Below are positions 48,651 through 61,764 of a DNA stretch of 64,000 nucleotides, piece by piece. A model generated the notes under the pieces. The model was not told the DNA's origin. It ran no database searches and was given only the letters and a program-made list of their open reading frames with translations. The DNA comes from Warburgia ugandensis (taxonomy: Eukaryota; Streptophyta; Magnoliopsida; Canellales; Canellaceae), in contig CP141128.1 of the NCBI GenBank assembly GCA_035236585.1, positions 39,910,684 through 39,974,683 of the forward strand, in the 5' to 3' direction. Positions within the stretch are counted from its first letter, which is position 1; every line of letters starts with the position of its first letter. The position numbers and the translations under genes were made by a program.

Positions 48651-49594
48651 TAATAAAGGATGGAGAAAAAACCTAAGGTTTTATTTGCTTTGAATGGACT
48701 TAGATCTAAGGGTTTCCTAGTTAAGAAACCACTTGAATTATGCCAACTAAGTAAGGGGGGCATCCTCTTCTAGGAAGGTGGCTCCCTTCTTGAGTTTAAA
48801 ATGTGCAATCCTGGGGGGAAGCAAAAGTAGGGATGGGAAATGGGTTAAGAAAGTGAATTTTTCTCTCTTGATGGGCCCCTTAATGCATGATCATCTTCCC
48901 TTTTACATTAATCTCTCAAAATCCCCTAAAATCATAGTTTTGATATAGGAAAGGTTCTTGAATTGAAGATCCAATCATGTGTCTCCATGTGGCACTCCTC
49001 CTTGGCTTGATGGATTTGGTGGCTTAAGTGGATTCAATGGTTGGCTTCAAGGCTTGAGTAGCTCATATGGCTTATCACCCATTCTCATGGCTATAATGAC
49101 TAAGTGGCTTGAATGACTCCCATGCTAAGGTGGTGGAAATGCATAGTTTGGGCTTGGATCCATTTCTAGTGACCTTTTTCTTCTCTAATTTCCTTCTAGC
49201 ATGTCCTAGGATAGTCTTGAACCTTCATCACACCTTTGATTGATAGCATTTATGCTTTGGCTTGCTTAGGTTTCGTAGTTAGACTAAGAAATGTCATGAA
49301 TGGCTTCAATTCTTATCTCAATCAAGCTTGACCTTTAGATTACTTTCTCAATACCTACAAAAGATGAAAACCTTAATTAAGTCCTAGCAAATTATGATCA
49401 TTCACATACTTACTTTGGATTAACTCTTGAACCTACAAAATATCATATTTTTTATATATTAGGTTAGAAATGCATGTGTTACAGAATTCATACATGAATT
49501 AGAAAATTCCAAAAAAACCCTAGAATTGATACTATATTTCATAACACATGGGCTACTAATTGGGTTTTTTTTATATAATAATGAACACTTATCA
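48651..49594 (-). repeat. 3' LTR of element F, truncated
   Basis: On the minus strand it begins TGATAAGTGTTCATT at 49594, right after the polypurine tract GGTTGGGGGCTG (about 49595-49606). 48651-49594 parallels 59090-60004 of the 5' LTR (GGATGGAGAAAAA.CCTA, TTAGATCTA.GGGTTTCCTA, CTTAATGC.TGATCATCTT). About 2 kb of the LTR is missing at the junction with element G. Confidence 0.75.
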
Positions 49595-51489
49595 CAGCCC
49601 CCAACCAGCATTTTGCTAGTCCCAAGCAAAACATGTGAAGAATCATTACAACAAAATGGTTGTCATTTTTTTAGGTACTCATGATTTCATTTATCATAAG
49701 GAACATGCCCTAAAATCCCTAAGTTACCCCTAGTGGAAGAGTTTAGCCTCATGAGGGTTTGTAGTGAATATGCCCATAAAATTTCATAGGGCTAAGTCCT
49801 TTATTTTATCTTAAAGAATTCTCATCCATCAATACTTTACTAGCTTTAACAATTTAATAAATATGAATGAGAAATTTCATAAATTATACACATACTAAGG
49901 CCATTTTATTCTAGTTAAATCTCAAAGTACAATGTGCGTACAAGCCACAAAAGTTAGGATTTCTAAATAGATATGCTCATTACTCCATTAGAAAGATGTC
50001 TTGATCTCAAATTCTCACTGGTATACACTTAAAAATAAAGATCTTAAAGAAAGGGGTCAAACAAATTTCTCTCACTATGTGATAGAGTCCAATAATCTGA
50101 TGGTTCACATAATCTCTTAAGCACAAATGAGACAAAGAAATGTAATCCCTTAGAATGGATGCCATTACCAAGACCAATTGGGTAGTTCACCTTATTCCTT
50201 TCTATTTATATCCTCATCAAGGCTATGTTCCACCTAAGATCAATAGGTATTCAGTTAGGACGAAATGTAGGCTTGGGATAGGCTCTAAAAGGAAGGGTAT
50301 AAGGATTCAAATTTTCAAATCTAAGTAGAGGTCTTCAATGATTACTTATTTGGACAAGTTCCCTTTTTTATTGCACAAAAGTGAATATCTCAACTATTTT
50401 TCCTTTCTCTTTTCTCAACTTTTTCTGATACTTTTCTCACTTTTCTTAACTCTTCTTTATATTTCCTTTTTTTTTTTAGGAAAGGCTTTTTCTTTATAAG
50501 CACCTTGATATTTTTTACTTCTTTTACTTTTGTCCTTTTTCCACTTTTTCTACCATCTTTACTTATTTTTGAAAGGTAGGTAATGGATATTCTTATTAGG
50601 GTTTTTTGCATTAATGTAAATGGGGTTTAAGAAAAAAAAAAAAAAAGGCTTAACAAGAAGGCTCAAAGGGTCTAACTAGTAGTATAGTATCTGGGTGGGC
50701 TTTATGTCTCTTAATAATAATAGCCTATATTGTTTCCTAGGTTTCTTAAAGCCTATATGATTCAATAAATATTTTAGAAATAAAGTTAGTAGTCCTTTTA
50801 GTTCTTGGCTATTGACCAAAACAAAAATAATAGGATCTTCAAAGTAATGTTCACTAAAGAAAATATGGAATAATATATATAATAATCAGAAAGATGACAG
50901 TCTTTAATACTCACCATGTATATAGACCTCCACTAATTTTCCTCTGGGTCTCTAAGTCATAACCATCTATTAGTCTAGACTATGCATTGTGTAAGTGTTT
51001 TTCAAGATTTAACTTTCTTAAAATGCGTCAAGACATGAATCAAACAAGAATTAACCATGTGCACTTCTATTAAGAAATTAAAGTAGTGAAAATACTAAAC
51101 TTCAAACAATCCAATTCTCATCACAATAAAAGAACTTTGACCTTTAAAACTTTGAAAAACTCAAAGAAATTAAAATTTTATTTTTTCATAAGAATATGAA
51201 GAAAAACTCATAAATCTCATACACGTCTACACCCGCTAGTCTGATCTAAATGTTGTTCCCAATGTTTTGAAAACATAGGACACTTATATGATAAATGGGT
51301 AGTGTAGAATAATGAGACTCTAAAAACCATGGGTTGCCTTCCAGTGAGCGTTAAGTTTAACATCTTCTACTAGACATGCTATACAATGATAATGATGAAT
51401 GTTACTTAAGATGGATGCAGGTGTTATGGGACATGCTAAGATGGGTCCTGATATTTTGATTCCTTAAGTAATGTTTCTTCCACTTCAAG
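49595..51489 (-). other. Non-coding 3' region of element F
   Basis: Lies between integrase and polypurine tract. It shares blocks with the same region in elements D, E and H: GGAAACAATATAGGC-like text at 50730, an AAG-rich stretch at 50611-50390, GATTATGTGAACCATCAG at about 50095 and GGGACTAGCAAAATGCTGG before the LTR. No conserved reading frame is seen; the 73-residue lysine-rich frame is low complexity. Confidence 0.6.
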
Positions 51490-52730
51490 GTTAATCAACT
51501 CTAGGAAGGGTTTCTAACCTTTGTCCATTAACTTCTAAAATTTCTCCATCCTTTTTTACCTCAATAGCCCCTAAGGATATACAATATGTACAATGTAAGG
51601 TCCAGTTCATCGAGATCTATGTTTCCCTGGAAATAGATGCAGTCTAGAATTATACAAAAAGGACCTTGTCCTAGGGTAAAGGAGTTTCTTAAGATATGTT
51701 TATCATGAGTGCTTTTCATGCGGTCTTAGTGAAGCCTTGACAACTCATGTGCTTCTTTCCTTAACTCCTCCAACTCATTGAGTTGAAGTTTTCTATGGGT
51801 GTCAGTAGTATTTAAGTCCAAATTAAGATTTTTGATTGCCCAATATGCTTTATGTTCAAGTTTTACTAGTTGGTGGTAGGCATTTTCATAGACTAGACAA
51901 TAAGGTGACATGCTTATAGGAGTTTTGAATGTTGTATGATAGGATAATGAAGCGTCACTAAGCCTCAAAGAGCTGTCTTTCCTATTTGGATTAATTGTCC
52001 TTTCTAAAATATGCTTTTTTCTCTATTAGACACTTCCACTTGTCCACTAGTCTAAGGATGATAAGGGTTAGTTATTTTATGGCACACCATATTTCTTCAT
52101 TAAGTCCTCAAATAACCTATTGGAAAAATGTTTACCTCTATCACTAATTATGGCCCCAGGTGTACCAAAACATGTAAATAAATTTTCTTTTAAGAACTTG
52201 ATCACCAACTTGTGGTCATTAGTTTTACACAAAATGGATTTTGAAACATAGTCCACCCCCACATGAATGTACACATAACCAAAGGAAGTAGGAAAAGGTC
52301 CCATAAAATTAATGGCCCAAACATCAAAGGCATCAATTATTAAAATGGAGTTTAAGGGCATCATATTCCTTTTTCATATGCTCCTAACTGTTGACATCTA
52401 GCACATGCTAAACAATAAGCATGTGAATCCCTAAAAATGTTAGGCCAATAAAAACTACACTACAAAATCTTTATAGCTTCCTTTCTCAAAATAAAATGGC
52501 CCTATCATACATGATCATGACAAAAGGAAATGATTTTATGCTATTCATAATTTGGTATGCATCTCCTAATGACCTGATCAAGACAATGCTTAAACAAGTA
52601 TGGATCATCTCAATTAAAGTGTTTAACATCTGTAATAATCCTTTTCCTGTCTTATTTTAACTGATGAGTAGGCATTTGACCTGTGGTAAGATAATTGATT
52701 ATATTAGAATACGAAGGTAATTAGGAAATG
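51490..52730 (-). pseudogene. Integrase of element F, broken
   Basis: The zinc-binding part is visible (CHDH near 52510, later FYWPNIFRDSHAYCLACARC). The catalytic core follows at 52364-52077: FDVWAINFMGPFPTSFGY, YVSKSILCKTNDHKL and FGTPGAIISDRGKHFSNRLFE. The first catalytic Asp of the DDE triad, normally WGIDFMGP, is Asn here; the second (ISD) is kept. The Glu region near 52040 can be followed through stops (TSGQVEVSNRE). 51968-51726 is the C-terminal part (PISMSPYCLVYENAYHQLV, HKAYWAIKNLNLD). Several stops make it non-functional. Confidence 0.85.
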
Positions 52731-53335
52731 TGCAACAATTCTTTATTAGGAAATGTCTTTGTTTTAGGCACATTCTTGCTAGTGGACTCCACAACTAACA
52801 TAGATAAGTGGTTAGGTACAGCATTATCGAAACCTTTTTTATCATGAATTTTCATATCAAATTCTTATAGAAATAGTATCCATTGGACCAGCCTAGGTTT
52901 AGCATCTCTCTTTGAAAGAAGATATTTAAGTTCTACATAATTTGAGCATACTATAACCTTAGATCCAAGTAGGCAAGATCTAAACTTATCTAGGGCAAAA
53001 ACCACCGCAAACAACTATTTTTCTGTAGTTGAATAATGGAGTTGGGAATCCTTGAGTTTCTTGCTAGCATAAGATATCACCTCGAAAAGTTTATCAATAT
53101 GCTACCCCAAAACAGCCCCGATCACATAGTATGAAGTGTCGTGCATTATTTCAAATGGTGCATTGTAGTCTGGCAGGTGACTAATATATACAAAAGTTGA
53201 TTTAGGCTTTAGGCACTCAAATGCTTTCATGCAGTTATCATCAAAGTCAAAAGTGGCCTCTTTCATAAGAAAATTTTGTAAGGGCTTAACTATCTTACCA
53301 AAAGTCTTTGATGAATCATCTATACAAACTAGCAT
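52731..53335 (-). pseudogene. RNase H and connection region of element F, broken
   Basis: The open stretch 53335-53102 gives FGKIVKPLQNFLMKEA, FDFDDNCMKAFECLKP and YNAPFEIMHDTSYYVIGAVLG. The reading continues through stops with VVFALDKFRSCLLGSK, YLLSKRDAKPRLVQW and NHLSMLVVEST. The order matches RT thumb/RNase H of Athila-type pol and element G at 47230-47800. Confidence 0.75.
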
Positions 53336-53930
53336 GGACTAAAAATGAGCATATTTCCTTCAGCATCCTTAGAGGAGGAAGGTTAGATATTAAGTCCACT
53401 TTGGGTTTTTCTACTTCTATACTATTGTGTGATATAATGTGGCAAAAAACAATGCCATTTTGAAACATAAAATGACATTTTTTACAATTTAACCCCAAGT
53501 TCTTTCCTAACACCTACCAAGGACAAGTTTTAAATAATGCAGACATTCATCAAAAGAAGATCCAAACCGTAAGAAATCATTGACAAACACCTCTAAAAAT
53601 CTCTCCACCATATTAGAAAATATGCTCAACATACACCTTTGAAAAATAGCTGGAGCATTGCAATGTCCAAAAGGTTTATGACAGAAGGCGAAGATTCCAA
53701 AAGGGTATGTGAAGGTGGTCTTCTCATGATCCTTAGGTGCTATAGAGATTTGGTCTCTAGCTAGAATGTTTTAGGATTTTCTTCTAGGTGTATTCTATGA
53801 ATGCACATAGCAAGACTAATTCCCTTAATATTTGCCATGGTGAAGCTTACCTTCCTAATCTTTATCTACATCGATGGTAATGATGATAGGAATTTCATTA
53901 GGTCCTTAATAGGAGTACTTTGGATTTTCA
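53336..53930 (-). pseudogene. Partial reverse transcriptase of element F
   Basis: From 53930 the minus strand reads GLVLKPLPENPKY..YGPNE, the segment that precedes RT in this family. It then jumps to QISIAPKDHEKTTFTYPFG, HCNAPAIFQRCMLSIFSNMV and FLEVFVNDFLRFG. About the first half of RT, with the FLDGYSGY Asp, is missing. The catalytic FMDDF box reads FVNDF, so one of its two aspartates is lost. A frameshift follows before NLGLNCKKCHFMFQNGIVF (53513-53316). Confidence 0.8.
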
Positions 53931-54699
53931 GGTAATGGTTTGAGGACCAAACCTTAGATGGGACTAGTACATATTCTGATGGAGGAAGTGAGTCCACAAG
54001 AGTGTCCCATTTAGAGGATCCATTAAAGGTGCAACATCCAAAATATTATTTACACATTCATTGGATTTGTCTATATCAAAATCACAGCTAAAATGTGCTA
54101 GACAGGCCTCAAGTGGGTCTAGGATAGATAATGGGATATTAATCTGTACATGCTTGAATACATCCATTATCTCATTGAAATTTGTTCCTTTCTTAGCCTC
54201 GTTATGTAATTGAGAGAATGGGGCTTTAGGCACATAAGGTGCCATCATTATAGGCTCAAGTTGAGTTGGACATTTTTGTCTAGTCTATTTCTTTTGAGTT
54301 TTAGGTGGTTCATTCTCCTCTATTTTGTGCTCAGTCTGAACTACAATATTATCAAACTGATGGCCACTCCTAAGGGTTGTGATGGACTTTCCTTGTTCAC
54401 GGGTTCTTTGCAAAATTGAAGATGGCCCTAATTCAAATTGGTCCTTAAGGTTTGGAATTGGCTAAGTAGGAAACTATACCTTTCCTCTATCACTCAAAGC
54501 AGTTGACAATTGGCCAATTTGTATTTCTAATTTAACAATGGCTTGAGAATTGACATTTGACCTTTGTTTATTATTAGTAATGGCCTATCAAGTTGCATCA
54601 TGGTGTTTTAAAGTTTCCTCCATAAATGATTGCATAGTTTCCTCAAAGATTGGTTTCTTTGATTGCTGAGGGAATTGAAAATAAGGTGGCTACAGGGAA
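53931..54699 (-). pseudogene. gag-pol linker of element F, protease missing
   Basis: The open stretch 54248-53964 (94 residues) reads VPKAPFSQLHNEAK, then FKHVQINIPL joined directly to ILDPLEACLAHFSCDF and NECVNNILDVAPLMDP. In intact relatives the aspartic protease lies between the VQ.NIP and DPLE.CL segments, so it appears deleted. 54250-54699 is the variable gag/pol spacer, with stops. Confidence 0.6.
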
Positions 54700-55801
54700 A
54701 CTAAAGTTTTAGGAAAGTTCTAAGTAGGGTGTTCATAGATGATCATCACTAGTAATTTTTCTTCTATCATGACAAGTTAGGATGCCTAGCCCATCCTAGA
54801 TTATAGGTCTAAGAGTAAGGATTATTGATAGGGTTACAATACACATTAAATGCATTCACTTGTCCCAAAAGATTTTCAATGTATACATTATTTAAATGAA
54901 CAAGTTCAATTTAAAATGTGCTGGGTTGGAACAAATAGAACAAACCCCTTGTTGAGATTTTGTGGGTGTATTCACAGCCATGAAAGCTTGGAAGATATGT
55001 TCAAGCATGTCAAATCTTCCAAGCAAGAATTCGAGCTTACCCATTCTTTCAGCCAAGGCCTCGAGCTTATATGACGTATCTAAGGTCACTTCTATTTCAT
55101 GTAGGCCTACTTTCCTTTGAGGCTAGGCATTTCTCTCTCTCCTATTTGAATAGCCCAATTGTTGGGAATTGTCATCTAAAGTTTGAAAAAATTCCTAGGT
55201 CTCTATTTCATTTTACAGCATTAGGGCCCCTCTACTAGCTACATCTACCACTTATCTATTTTGAGGTGTTAATGCCACATAAAAGTATTGAACCTGCTGC
55301 CATTTTTCAAATCCATGGTGAGGGCACTTTTTTAGCAATTCATTCCATCTTTCTCAAAATTCATAATATTGCTCATCATCTTTTTGTGAAAAGTTATTGA
55401 TCTCCCTTCAAAGGGCATTAGTCTTATGGAAGGGAAAGAATTTATTTAGAAACTTCCTACACAACTAGTGCATTGTGGCAATGGGACCGACCACTAACGA
55501 ATTCAACCATGATTTGCCTTATCTTTTAATGAAAAGGAAAACAACCTAAGTCTAATAGAATCATCCAAAACATTTCAAACTTTGAATGTGGCACAATATT
55601 AAGGAACTCCTTGATATGTAGGTATGGATCCTCTCTATCATGACCATAGAATGTTGGGAGTAACAGAATGACTCTAGTTTTAAGTTAAAAATGGTTTGCA
55701 GTGGTGGGTGGTAAAGTAATCTATGATGGAGTATTTAATTGAAGTAGCACATAGAAATCTCTAGTAACTTTATGCTCGACTTCAACTAGTGGGTTTGCCA
55801 T
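54700..55801 (-). pseudogene. gag of element F, broken
   Basis: The start codon is at 55801 (MANPLVEVEHKVTRDFYV), followed shortly by a stop. Conserved gag text can be followed in all three frames: YGHDREDPYLHIKEF, FSLKDKANHG, LCRKFLNKFFP, LRREINNFSQKDDEQYYEF and RWNELLKKCPHHGF (about 55640-55290). Then come LEALAERMGKLEFLLGRF and VCSICSNPAHF (55089-54892) and LLGQVNAFNVY...NNPYS.TYNLGWARHPN (about 54880-54740). This matches Athila-type nucleocapsid. At least six stops or frameshifts are present. Confidence 0.8.
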
Positions 55802-57023
55802 GGTTTCGGGAATTTGATTTCTTTACCCTTGCTTATGAGTATGTTCAATCTCAAGATCTAATAGTACTAATTCAATATTCTAAGATTGACATCCTTGTGT
55901 GCAATATAATGAAACCTAACTAAATGATGGAACCTAATTATAAAGGACCCCTTCCTATATATTCTATGCAAGCAAACAATTTTTAATGCTAACAAGATGT
56001 CTTATTGATCTTTCTTAATCTATGAGGTTGTAGATTTCAACCTAAAGCTAGAGAACTCCTTTAACTAGTCTTGAATATTGCTTACTAGTTAATTTTTGCC
56101 CAAGGTGATCAATACAATTCTCATAGAAGGAGGCATTTCGACTTCAACAATTGTCAACAAAAGGTGTAGGAAAATCACTTGGATTTTGGATACCTACTAT
56201 AACAACAAAATTCAAGAGCCACTGGAGTCATAATAGATCTCTTCTTTCAAAATGGGTCCTATGAGCTCAAAACCCCCTAGGTCTCTTGCTACTTGATTTT
56301 AAATTAAGATTAATGGCAAGGATCACAAGCATACAAGGAATTGATTTGATTTCTTAGGTGGACAAGGATTTGGTGATAAAATCTAGTTCTTATCATATGA
56401 GGGTTCCTGTGGGGCCCTTACTAACATTATGTTCTATCTACCATAAAGTAATAAATGTGTAATGCAAATAAAAGCAAACTAATGTAACCTATATGCTATC
56501 CAACCAAGGGTTAGATAGGTGCAATCTAATGCAATAATCCCAAGCAAGGTGCAACAATTAAGATAAATGACACTAAACTATATGAATTACTTTACCAACC
56601 AAGATGCAAATTGCACTAAATGCAACTATACTAGAAAATAAAAGAGACTGAAGAAGGCTTACAGTGAGGTTTTTGATGAAGATCAAGTGTGGGCCTCCAT
56701 ACCCACACTTGCCTAACATTAATACAATCCATTTAAAATTAAATAAATAAATTGCAAGTTGCAATAGGGACTCACTATAAGTTCACTCAAAAGGAAAGAT
56801 CCTAATCTAAGAAACCAATCAAATCTGATGAAGCTTTAGTCCATAGGATTGTTGCAGCTCCTTTGCCAAATTTCCTTCTAACAAAAACAAGAAGGATATG
56901 TCAATTTATGAGGAATTAGCAAGATATGCACATGCAATCCAAATTTCCTAATCTAATGCAACCTAAGACTACAACTAAAGACAGACAATTTAAATAAAGA
57001 TCCAACCACAAATCCGTTGTAAT
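55802..57023 (-). other. Leader of element F between PBS and gag
   Basis: AT-rich, without a supported frame. It includes text shared with the leader of element E (for example AATAGATCTCTTCTTTC near 56235 and TCTCTTCTAGATTG near 40655). Confidence 0.45.
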
Positions 57024-57043
57024 TCCCCAACAATTGCACCAAC
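57024..57043 (-). other. Primer-binding site of element F, decayed
   Basis: On the minus strand it reads TTGGTGCAATTGTTGGGGAA, a few bases behind the LTR end TTACATCA. It resembles the TGGCGCCGTTGCCGGGGA primer site used by Athila-type elements, with several changes. Confidence 0.65.
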
Positions 57044-57175
57044 AACTTGATGTAACTTTAATATTACTCGCAAGCACGTGAATCAAAGTAGTATTGCATG
57101 CAAGAGAGGTTGATCCCATGAGGAATCTCACAGACTATTAATAGATTAGATCTTATTTAAATTACTCAACTTTAG

Positions 57176-57177
<2 letters not shown>

Positions 57178-57227
<50 letters not shown>
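57178..57227 (+). repeat. (GA)n microsatellite, 50 bp
   Basis: Uninterrupted AG/GA repeat in the LTR end region of element F. Confidence 0.95.
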
Positions 57228-57231
<4 letters not shown>

Positions 57232-58878
57232 TGATTAAACTAGGAATTTAAAGTTAACAAGAATGGAAATATGCATGAAATTAGAAACTAGGATGAAAGG
57301 AAACTTTATAAAAACAAAGCTAATAATGATAAATGGAAAGTTGCCTATCTAACATGCATTCAACTATAAGAAACTATAGCAAAATTAGAATGATTGAAAG
57401 TAAGAAACTTAACTTTGAGGAAACTACTAAAAAGGACACTTTCCTAAACTAGAATTAGAAGCATTCTAAAAAATTAGAACTTTCTAAAACCAAAATAGGA
57501 AACTTTACAAAACAAAACTAACATGCAAAAATAGGTAACTAATGAAATCTAACTAGATTTAACAAGAAATTAGAAACATGCATGTGAATGGAAACTACAT
57601 TTAAGGAGATTTTCTAAATTTAACACTTTCTAATCCTAAAACTTTCTAAAGATGGAACTTTCCAAAAAATCAAAAGAAACCTTTCAAACCTAAAATAAGA
57701 TGCAAATAATGAATTAACTAAGGCTAAAACTGAATTAAGCAAGTGAATGAAGCAAGAATCAAAGGTGAATCACCATATGTACCACTTGCATGATCCATGG
57801 ACTATACGCATGGTTAATCAATGCATAAGAGACCAGCTTTGACTATCTAAATGGGAAAAAAATATGTAATTTAATCCATGAAGTTAATAAATATCCTAAA
57901 ATTATAAATTTCTTCTTAAGGATTCAAGCAAAGAAAGTGTTTTGATGGCTAGAAACAAAGAACAAAGTTAAGGAGAAAATTTTCTAGATTTCAAGCACTG
58001 AAGAACATTAACCAAATCAAGCATAATAAAGCAATTGAAACAACAACTTTTATGAACGTTAACAACCTAGATCCAAAGTAATTTGACAAAATAACATTCA
58101 AGAACAAGAAACCTCAATGATCTTTATTGTATTCATGTCAAATACATCAAGAATAGTGCACATAAAACATACATTCAAATTAGGAAATTATGCCTAATTC
58201 ATGGACATAAAACTTGATCCAAACCACAAATACAACGCATTCTAATAATTGCAAACTAACTTAAGATAACAAGGAAAGGAAACCCAAAAAGTAATTCAAG
58301 AGAAAAGATGGCTAAGCTGATGAATTAAAACAAGGAAAATGAACCTGGAGCTAGGTTGAAAAGCAAGGTGGAAAAGGTGGAGTTCTTAAGGGAGAAATCA
58401 AGGCTCTAAGCCATCTCTTATCTTGGTTTTCACTACCATATCTTCATTGAATGACAAATAAAAACTAGAGGAATGGATTTAAGAAGAAAGAGCAAGAGGG
58501 ATGGAAAAAGATATATGGAAATAAAGAGCAAACAACACATGCGAAACACAATGAAATCAAAGCAAGGAAATTAAATCACTAACCTAGAATAAGAGAGTAA
58601 ATAACAAATGTAATAACAATAACTTCAAAGAAAAAATATCATAAAAAGAATTACCAAATCCAGTAGCAAAGATCACCAAAGGAATAGAGTGTAATTTTAA
58701 GGTTGTCCCATCCAACCTCTACTTGGAAAAAAACATTGGAAGCCTTGGGTGTTCATAGATGATTTAGATTCCAATTTGATGAATGTTTAATCTAGGAAAG
58801 AGAAGGAGATCTAGATCTATGGCTGGAAGTGGAGAATAAGGGAGGAAATTTATGTGAGTAGTGAGGTAAGCAAGATGA

Positions 58879-58982
<104 letters not shown>

Positions 58983-60004
58983 AGGCTGGCTAGTTGGTTT
59001 TGTAATTTGGAAGGGGGAGGCATCTTTTTCCTTGGATAGTAAGTGAATCTCCCTCCCTTCTAATTGGATGGTGGAAAAAGAGGGAAAAAAGAAGAAAAAA
59101 TATAGAAAGGATGGAGAAAAACCTAGGGTTTTATGTACTTTTAATGGACTTAGATCTAGGGGTTTCCTATTTAGGAAACCATTTGAATTTTGCCAACTAA
59201 GCAAGGGGGCATCCACTTCTAAGAAGGTGGCTCCCTCCTTAAGTTCCAAATGTGGAACCCTAGGGTGAAGGGTGCATTTGGGATGGGAAATGGGTTAGGA
59301 TAATTAATTTCTCTCTTGATAGGTCCCTTAATGCTTGATCATCTTGCCTTTTTCATTAATCTCTAAAAATCCCTTAAATATCACACGTTTAATATAGGAA
59401 AGTTGCTTGAATTGATGCTCCAATTGCGCGGTTTCATGTGGCACTCCTCCTTGGCTTGATGGCTCACTTTGATGGCTCATTCCTTAGTGGTTTATGTGGC
59501 TTCAATGGTTGGCTTCAAGGCTTGAGTGGCTCATATGATTTATCACTCTTTCTCATGACTTTAATGTTTAAGTGGCTTGAATGGCTCCCATGCAAAAGTG
59601 GTGGAACTGCATGGCTTGGGTTTGGGTCCACTTGTAATCACCTTTTACTACTCCAATTGTCCTTAAGCTTGCCCTAGGATAATCTTGAACCTTCATCACA
59701 CCTTTTCTTGTTTATATTTAGGCTTTGGCTTGCTTGGGTTTCCTAATTAGACTAGGAAACCTCACGAATAGCTTCAATTCTTATCTCAATCAAGCTTGGC
59801 CTTTGGATTACCTTCTCAACACCTAAAAAAGATGGAAAACATTAATAAAGTCCTAGTAAGTTTTCATCATTCACATACTCTGGATTAGGTCCTGAACTAT
59901 AAAATATCAAACATTTGAACTATTAGGTAAAAAATGAATGTGTTAATTTTGTAACACATGATCTATTAGTTGGTTACCTTTTATACAAAATTTAAAACTT
60001 ATCA

Positions 60005-61725
60005 ATTGCTTCTCCATTCTAGAAATTGCAATCCAATAAGGAGGGGAGGAGGCCAAACCTTCTTCTTAAGAAAATTACACCTCCCCCCTTTCTCAAATTG
60101 GAAACCAGCCACATCATTTCTTGTGTCATACTTGATTACATTATCTTCCACCTAACTTTCCTCCTTCACTCTCCACCTAACATTCCTCATTCAAAACCCT
60201 AGATCTTGATCCCCTTTCCTATTTAATCCACCCTTTCCTAAGTTAGAAAACTAGCCATCTATAAATCCCCCATGATTCCCACATTTTCAACTAAGGGTTG
60301 GGTGAGACAACCTTGAAACTACACTATATTCCTTTAGTGACCTTTGGAGCTGAAACATAGAATTATTTTAGGCTATTTTTCCTTTGGATTTCTCACTTAA
60401 TTATCTTGTTATTTTCTCTCCAATTCCAGGTTACTGATTTAGTTTCGTTACATTGATTTTATTTGTTTTGCTTGTGTTGTTTTCTCTCTATTTCAACACA
60501 TCTTTTTCCATCTTTCTCACTCGCTTCTTCACTCCATTCTACTAGTTTATCTTTGTTATTCAATTAACATCTAAGTTAATTCTTCTCTGGTACTAACAAC
60601 CAAGTGAGGAGATAGTTTAGAGCCTTGGATTCATGTATTGAATTCCACATTTTCAACCTTGTTTTTCATCCTAATTTACGTCCATTTTCTTTGTTTTAGT
60701 TCATCATTTTACCCATCTTCTCTCTTGAATTCCTTTCTAGGTTTTCTTTGCATGTTAACATAATTTAGTTTGTGATCATTAGATTGGATTTTTGTTTCTT
60801 ACACAATTTCCAAAATTTTATACTTTTATGTTCAAAATTTTGTTATAATTTGGTGATGATTCATAAATTTTGTTAAGGATTCTTGTTATTGAATATTTTC
60901 ATTATCAAATTACTTTAGATCTGGGTTGTTATCTCTCATAAAAGTTATTGTTTCAATTGCTTTGTAGGCTTGATTTAATTTGATGTTCTTAAGTAATTGA
61001 AATCTGAAGTTTTTCTTCTTAATTTTTATGCTTTGTTTCTAACAATCTAAAAATCTTAATTGCTTGAATCCTTAGGAACCCACTTAGATATTTATCTTAC
61101 TTATTAATTTCATTGGATATCTTGCATGATAGTTTTCTTTTAGTTCATCAATTTAAGCCATCTTTCCACGTATGAACCATACACACATTCCATGGATCAT
61201 GTGCTTGGTACTAGGTTACATTTCCCTTTGATTTTTATCTAATTCAGTTATTAATATTGTTTTGGAAGTTGTTAATTAGTTGTTTGTATCTTAGTTTAGG
61301 TTTATAAAGATTTTTTTTTTTACTTTTAGAAAGTTTCATTTTAAAAAAGTTTCTAGTTTAGGAAAGTGTTAAATTAGGAAAGTTTTCCTTTGCAATAGTT
61401 TTTCTTATGTTAGTTGCTTAGTTTATGTTATGCCTATTTTGCATTATTTTCTTTTTTTAATTGCATGTTAGTTAGATAAGTTTCTAATTCCATAGCTGAG
61501 TTTTAATTTTACAATTTTCCTTTCATTGTAGTTTCTAATTTCATGCATTTACTTTCTCAGTTTAGATTCAAATCAAAATCAATCTCTTTCTTTGGATAAA
61601 TTTAAGCACTTTAAATAAGATATATCCAACATACAAATTTGTGAGATTTCTCATGGGATTGACGTCTCTCTCATTCAATACTACGTTAATTCATATGCTT
61701 ACAAGTAATTTAAAAGCTACAACTT
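60005..61725 (+). repeat. LTR of element H, 5'-truncated
   Basis: It matches, in opposite orientation, the inner part of the 5' LTR of element F: GGTTGGGTGAGACAACCTTG, ATTCCTTTAGTGACCTTTG, GTGAGATTTCTCATGGGATTG and the ending CTTACAAGTAATTTAAAAG. Its own start (TGATAAG...) is missing because it directly abuts the start of LTR F at 60004. Non-coding. Confidence 0.7.
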
Positions 61726-61764
61726 ATTCAAGATAATGATCATCATAAAAACATTTCCTTTTTC

